The notes beneath the pieces are model-generated. The model worked only from the letters and a program-made list of their open reading frames with translations. It was not told where the DNA came from and searched no databases. Below are positions 6,394 through 6,671 of a stretch of DNA of 6,671 nucleotides, one piece after another. This stretch comes from Planctomycetota bacterium. GTDB lineage: Bacteria; Planctomycetota; SZUA-567. Both the position numbers and the translations under genes were made by a program. Position 1 is the first letter of the stretch, and every line of letters starts with the position of its first letter. The stretch spans positions 1 through 6,671 of the forward strand of contig JAJBTL010000073.1 in NCBI GenBank assembly GCA_020860865.1. Direction: 5' to 3'.

Positions 6394-6544
6394 CGCCAGG
6401 GCGTAAATACTATGATCGACGGATTAGTGTGCGTGATGTTGCAGTTCTTCTTGAAAAAACAATTTTCATGCCGCGATTATACGGAACAGCCCTTTTTTTG
6501 TAAAGGTGAAACGTCGACCGTTCCCGGTTTTTCTCTCTGAGCGT

Positions 6545-6572
6545 GTTATTAAATTGTGTATCGTCGTGTCAG
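6545..6572 (-). promoter_or_regulatory. Possible sigma-70-type promoter of the ATPase operon
   Basis: On the minus strand, CTGACA (6567-6572, five of six bases matching TTGACA) is followed after 16 bases by AATAAC (6545-6550, four of six matching TATAAT). This would place the transcript start near 6538 and give a leader of about 210 bases before G/H. A small inverted repeat, TCGTC/GACGA (6561-6576), overlaps the -35. The match is moderate and no better candidate is seen nearer the gene. Confidence 0.35.
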
Positions 6573-6592
6573 ACGAGGAAAAAGAGGCGGCA

Positions 6593-6632
6593 GGCTTGTT
6601 TTTTGACCGGCGGTGAGGTCAAAAAACATGCC
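6593..6632. promoter_or_regulatory. Long inverted repeat covering the start of the divergent gene
   Basis: GTTTTTTGACC (6598-6608) and GGTCAAAAAAC (6617-6627) are perfectly complementary over 11 bp around the loop GGCGGTGA. One more pair (6597/6628), a T-T mismatch and three G-C pairs (6593-6595 with 6630-6632) lengthen the stem. T-runs lie on the 5' arm and A-runs on the 3' arm, the reverse of a bidirectional terminator. On a plus-strand transcript it would pair the GGT of the ribosome binding site and the ATG of the gene at 6628. It could instead be a DNA operator. Confidence 0.7.
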
Positions 6633-6671
6633 GAGAGCCGATTTTGACGAAGTATGGCGCGGCGAGACGCA
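6628..6671 (+). CDS. Start of a probable divergent gene, product unknown, cut by window edge
   Basis: An ATG at 6628 opens a frame without a stop to the window edge (14 codons, MPRADFDEVWRGET). It has a good ribosome binding site, GAGGT at 6615-6619, 8 bases upstream. I do not recognise the product from so few residues. An in-frame GTG at 6613 is less likely because it would lie over the ribosome binding site, and another ATG at 6654 in a different frame is also possible. The gene would be divergent from the ATPase operon. Confidence 0.45.
   Translation, partial: MPRADFDEVWRGET

Larger units (their letters stand above)
6326..6627. other. Intergenic region between the ATPase operon and a divergent gene
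   Basis: About 300 bases without a supported gene and more AT-rich than the operon, as expected for a divergent promoter region. It holds the G/H ribosome binding site, the CACGA/TCGTG repeat, several A or T runs, a possible promoter near 6545-6572 and the large inverted repeat at 6593-6632. A 74-codon plus-strand frame (6316-6540) overlaps the G/H start and has a Cys/Phe-rich product without recognisable features; I do not call it. Confidence 0.55.

Noticed and set aside
6593..6632. Rho-independent terminator interpretation of the large inverted repeat
   Set aside because: The T-run is on the 5' arm and the A-run on the 3' arm on both strands, so no GC stem is followed by a T-tract.

Overview
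The window holds the 5' part of a bacterial V/A-type (rotary, vacuolar/archaeal-like) ATPase operon, read entirely on the minus strand, so transcription runs from the right side of the window to the left edge. The gene order is G/H (peripheral stalk) - I (membrane stator) - K (proteolipid ring) - E (peripheral stalk) - C (central-stalk socket) - F (central stalk) - A (catalytic). This is the order known from ntpFIKECGABD of Enterococcus hirae and from the Thermus and methanogen operons. Subunit A runs off the left edge just after its Walker A motif, so B and D probably follow outside the window. The DNA is GC-rich with strong third-position G/C bias, which creates long meaningless antisense frames. 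The organism is probably an anaerobic or fermentative bacterium that uses a V/A-ATPase; the sequence does not let me name the lineage.

Layout from right to left. At 6326-6671 there is a leader/divergent region with a possible operon promoter, an inverted repeat, and the first 14 codons of a probable divergent plus-strand gene, whose ribosome binding site lies in a strong hairpin. Then come G/H (6014-6325), I (3934-5925), K (3229-3750), E (2422-3006), C (1257-2237), F (944-1264, overlapping C by 8 bases) and A (1-741, partial). Apart from the C/F overlap the genes are loosely packed, with spacers of 88, 183, 222, 184 and 202 bases that hold hairpins or repeats but no convincing genes.

The gene products form one machine. 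E and G/H make the peripheral stalks, I carries the ion half-channels, K forms the rotating ring, C and F couple the ring to the headpiece, and A (with B) hydrolyses or makes ATP.

The most striking observation is in subunit K. The reading frame has an in-frame TAG at codon 121 of 173, followed by 52 in-frame codons that encode the normal fourth transmembrane helix, including the essential ion-binding glutamate. Without read-through, recoding or a correction of the sequence, the ring subunit would lack its ion carrier. None of the six visible gene-ending stops is TAG. Second in interest is an array of six 13-base repeats (core AAAACCGTTT) between F and A. Third is the hairpin that would sequester the start of the divergent gene.
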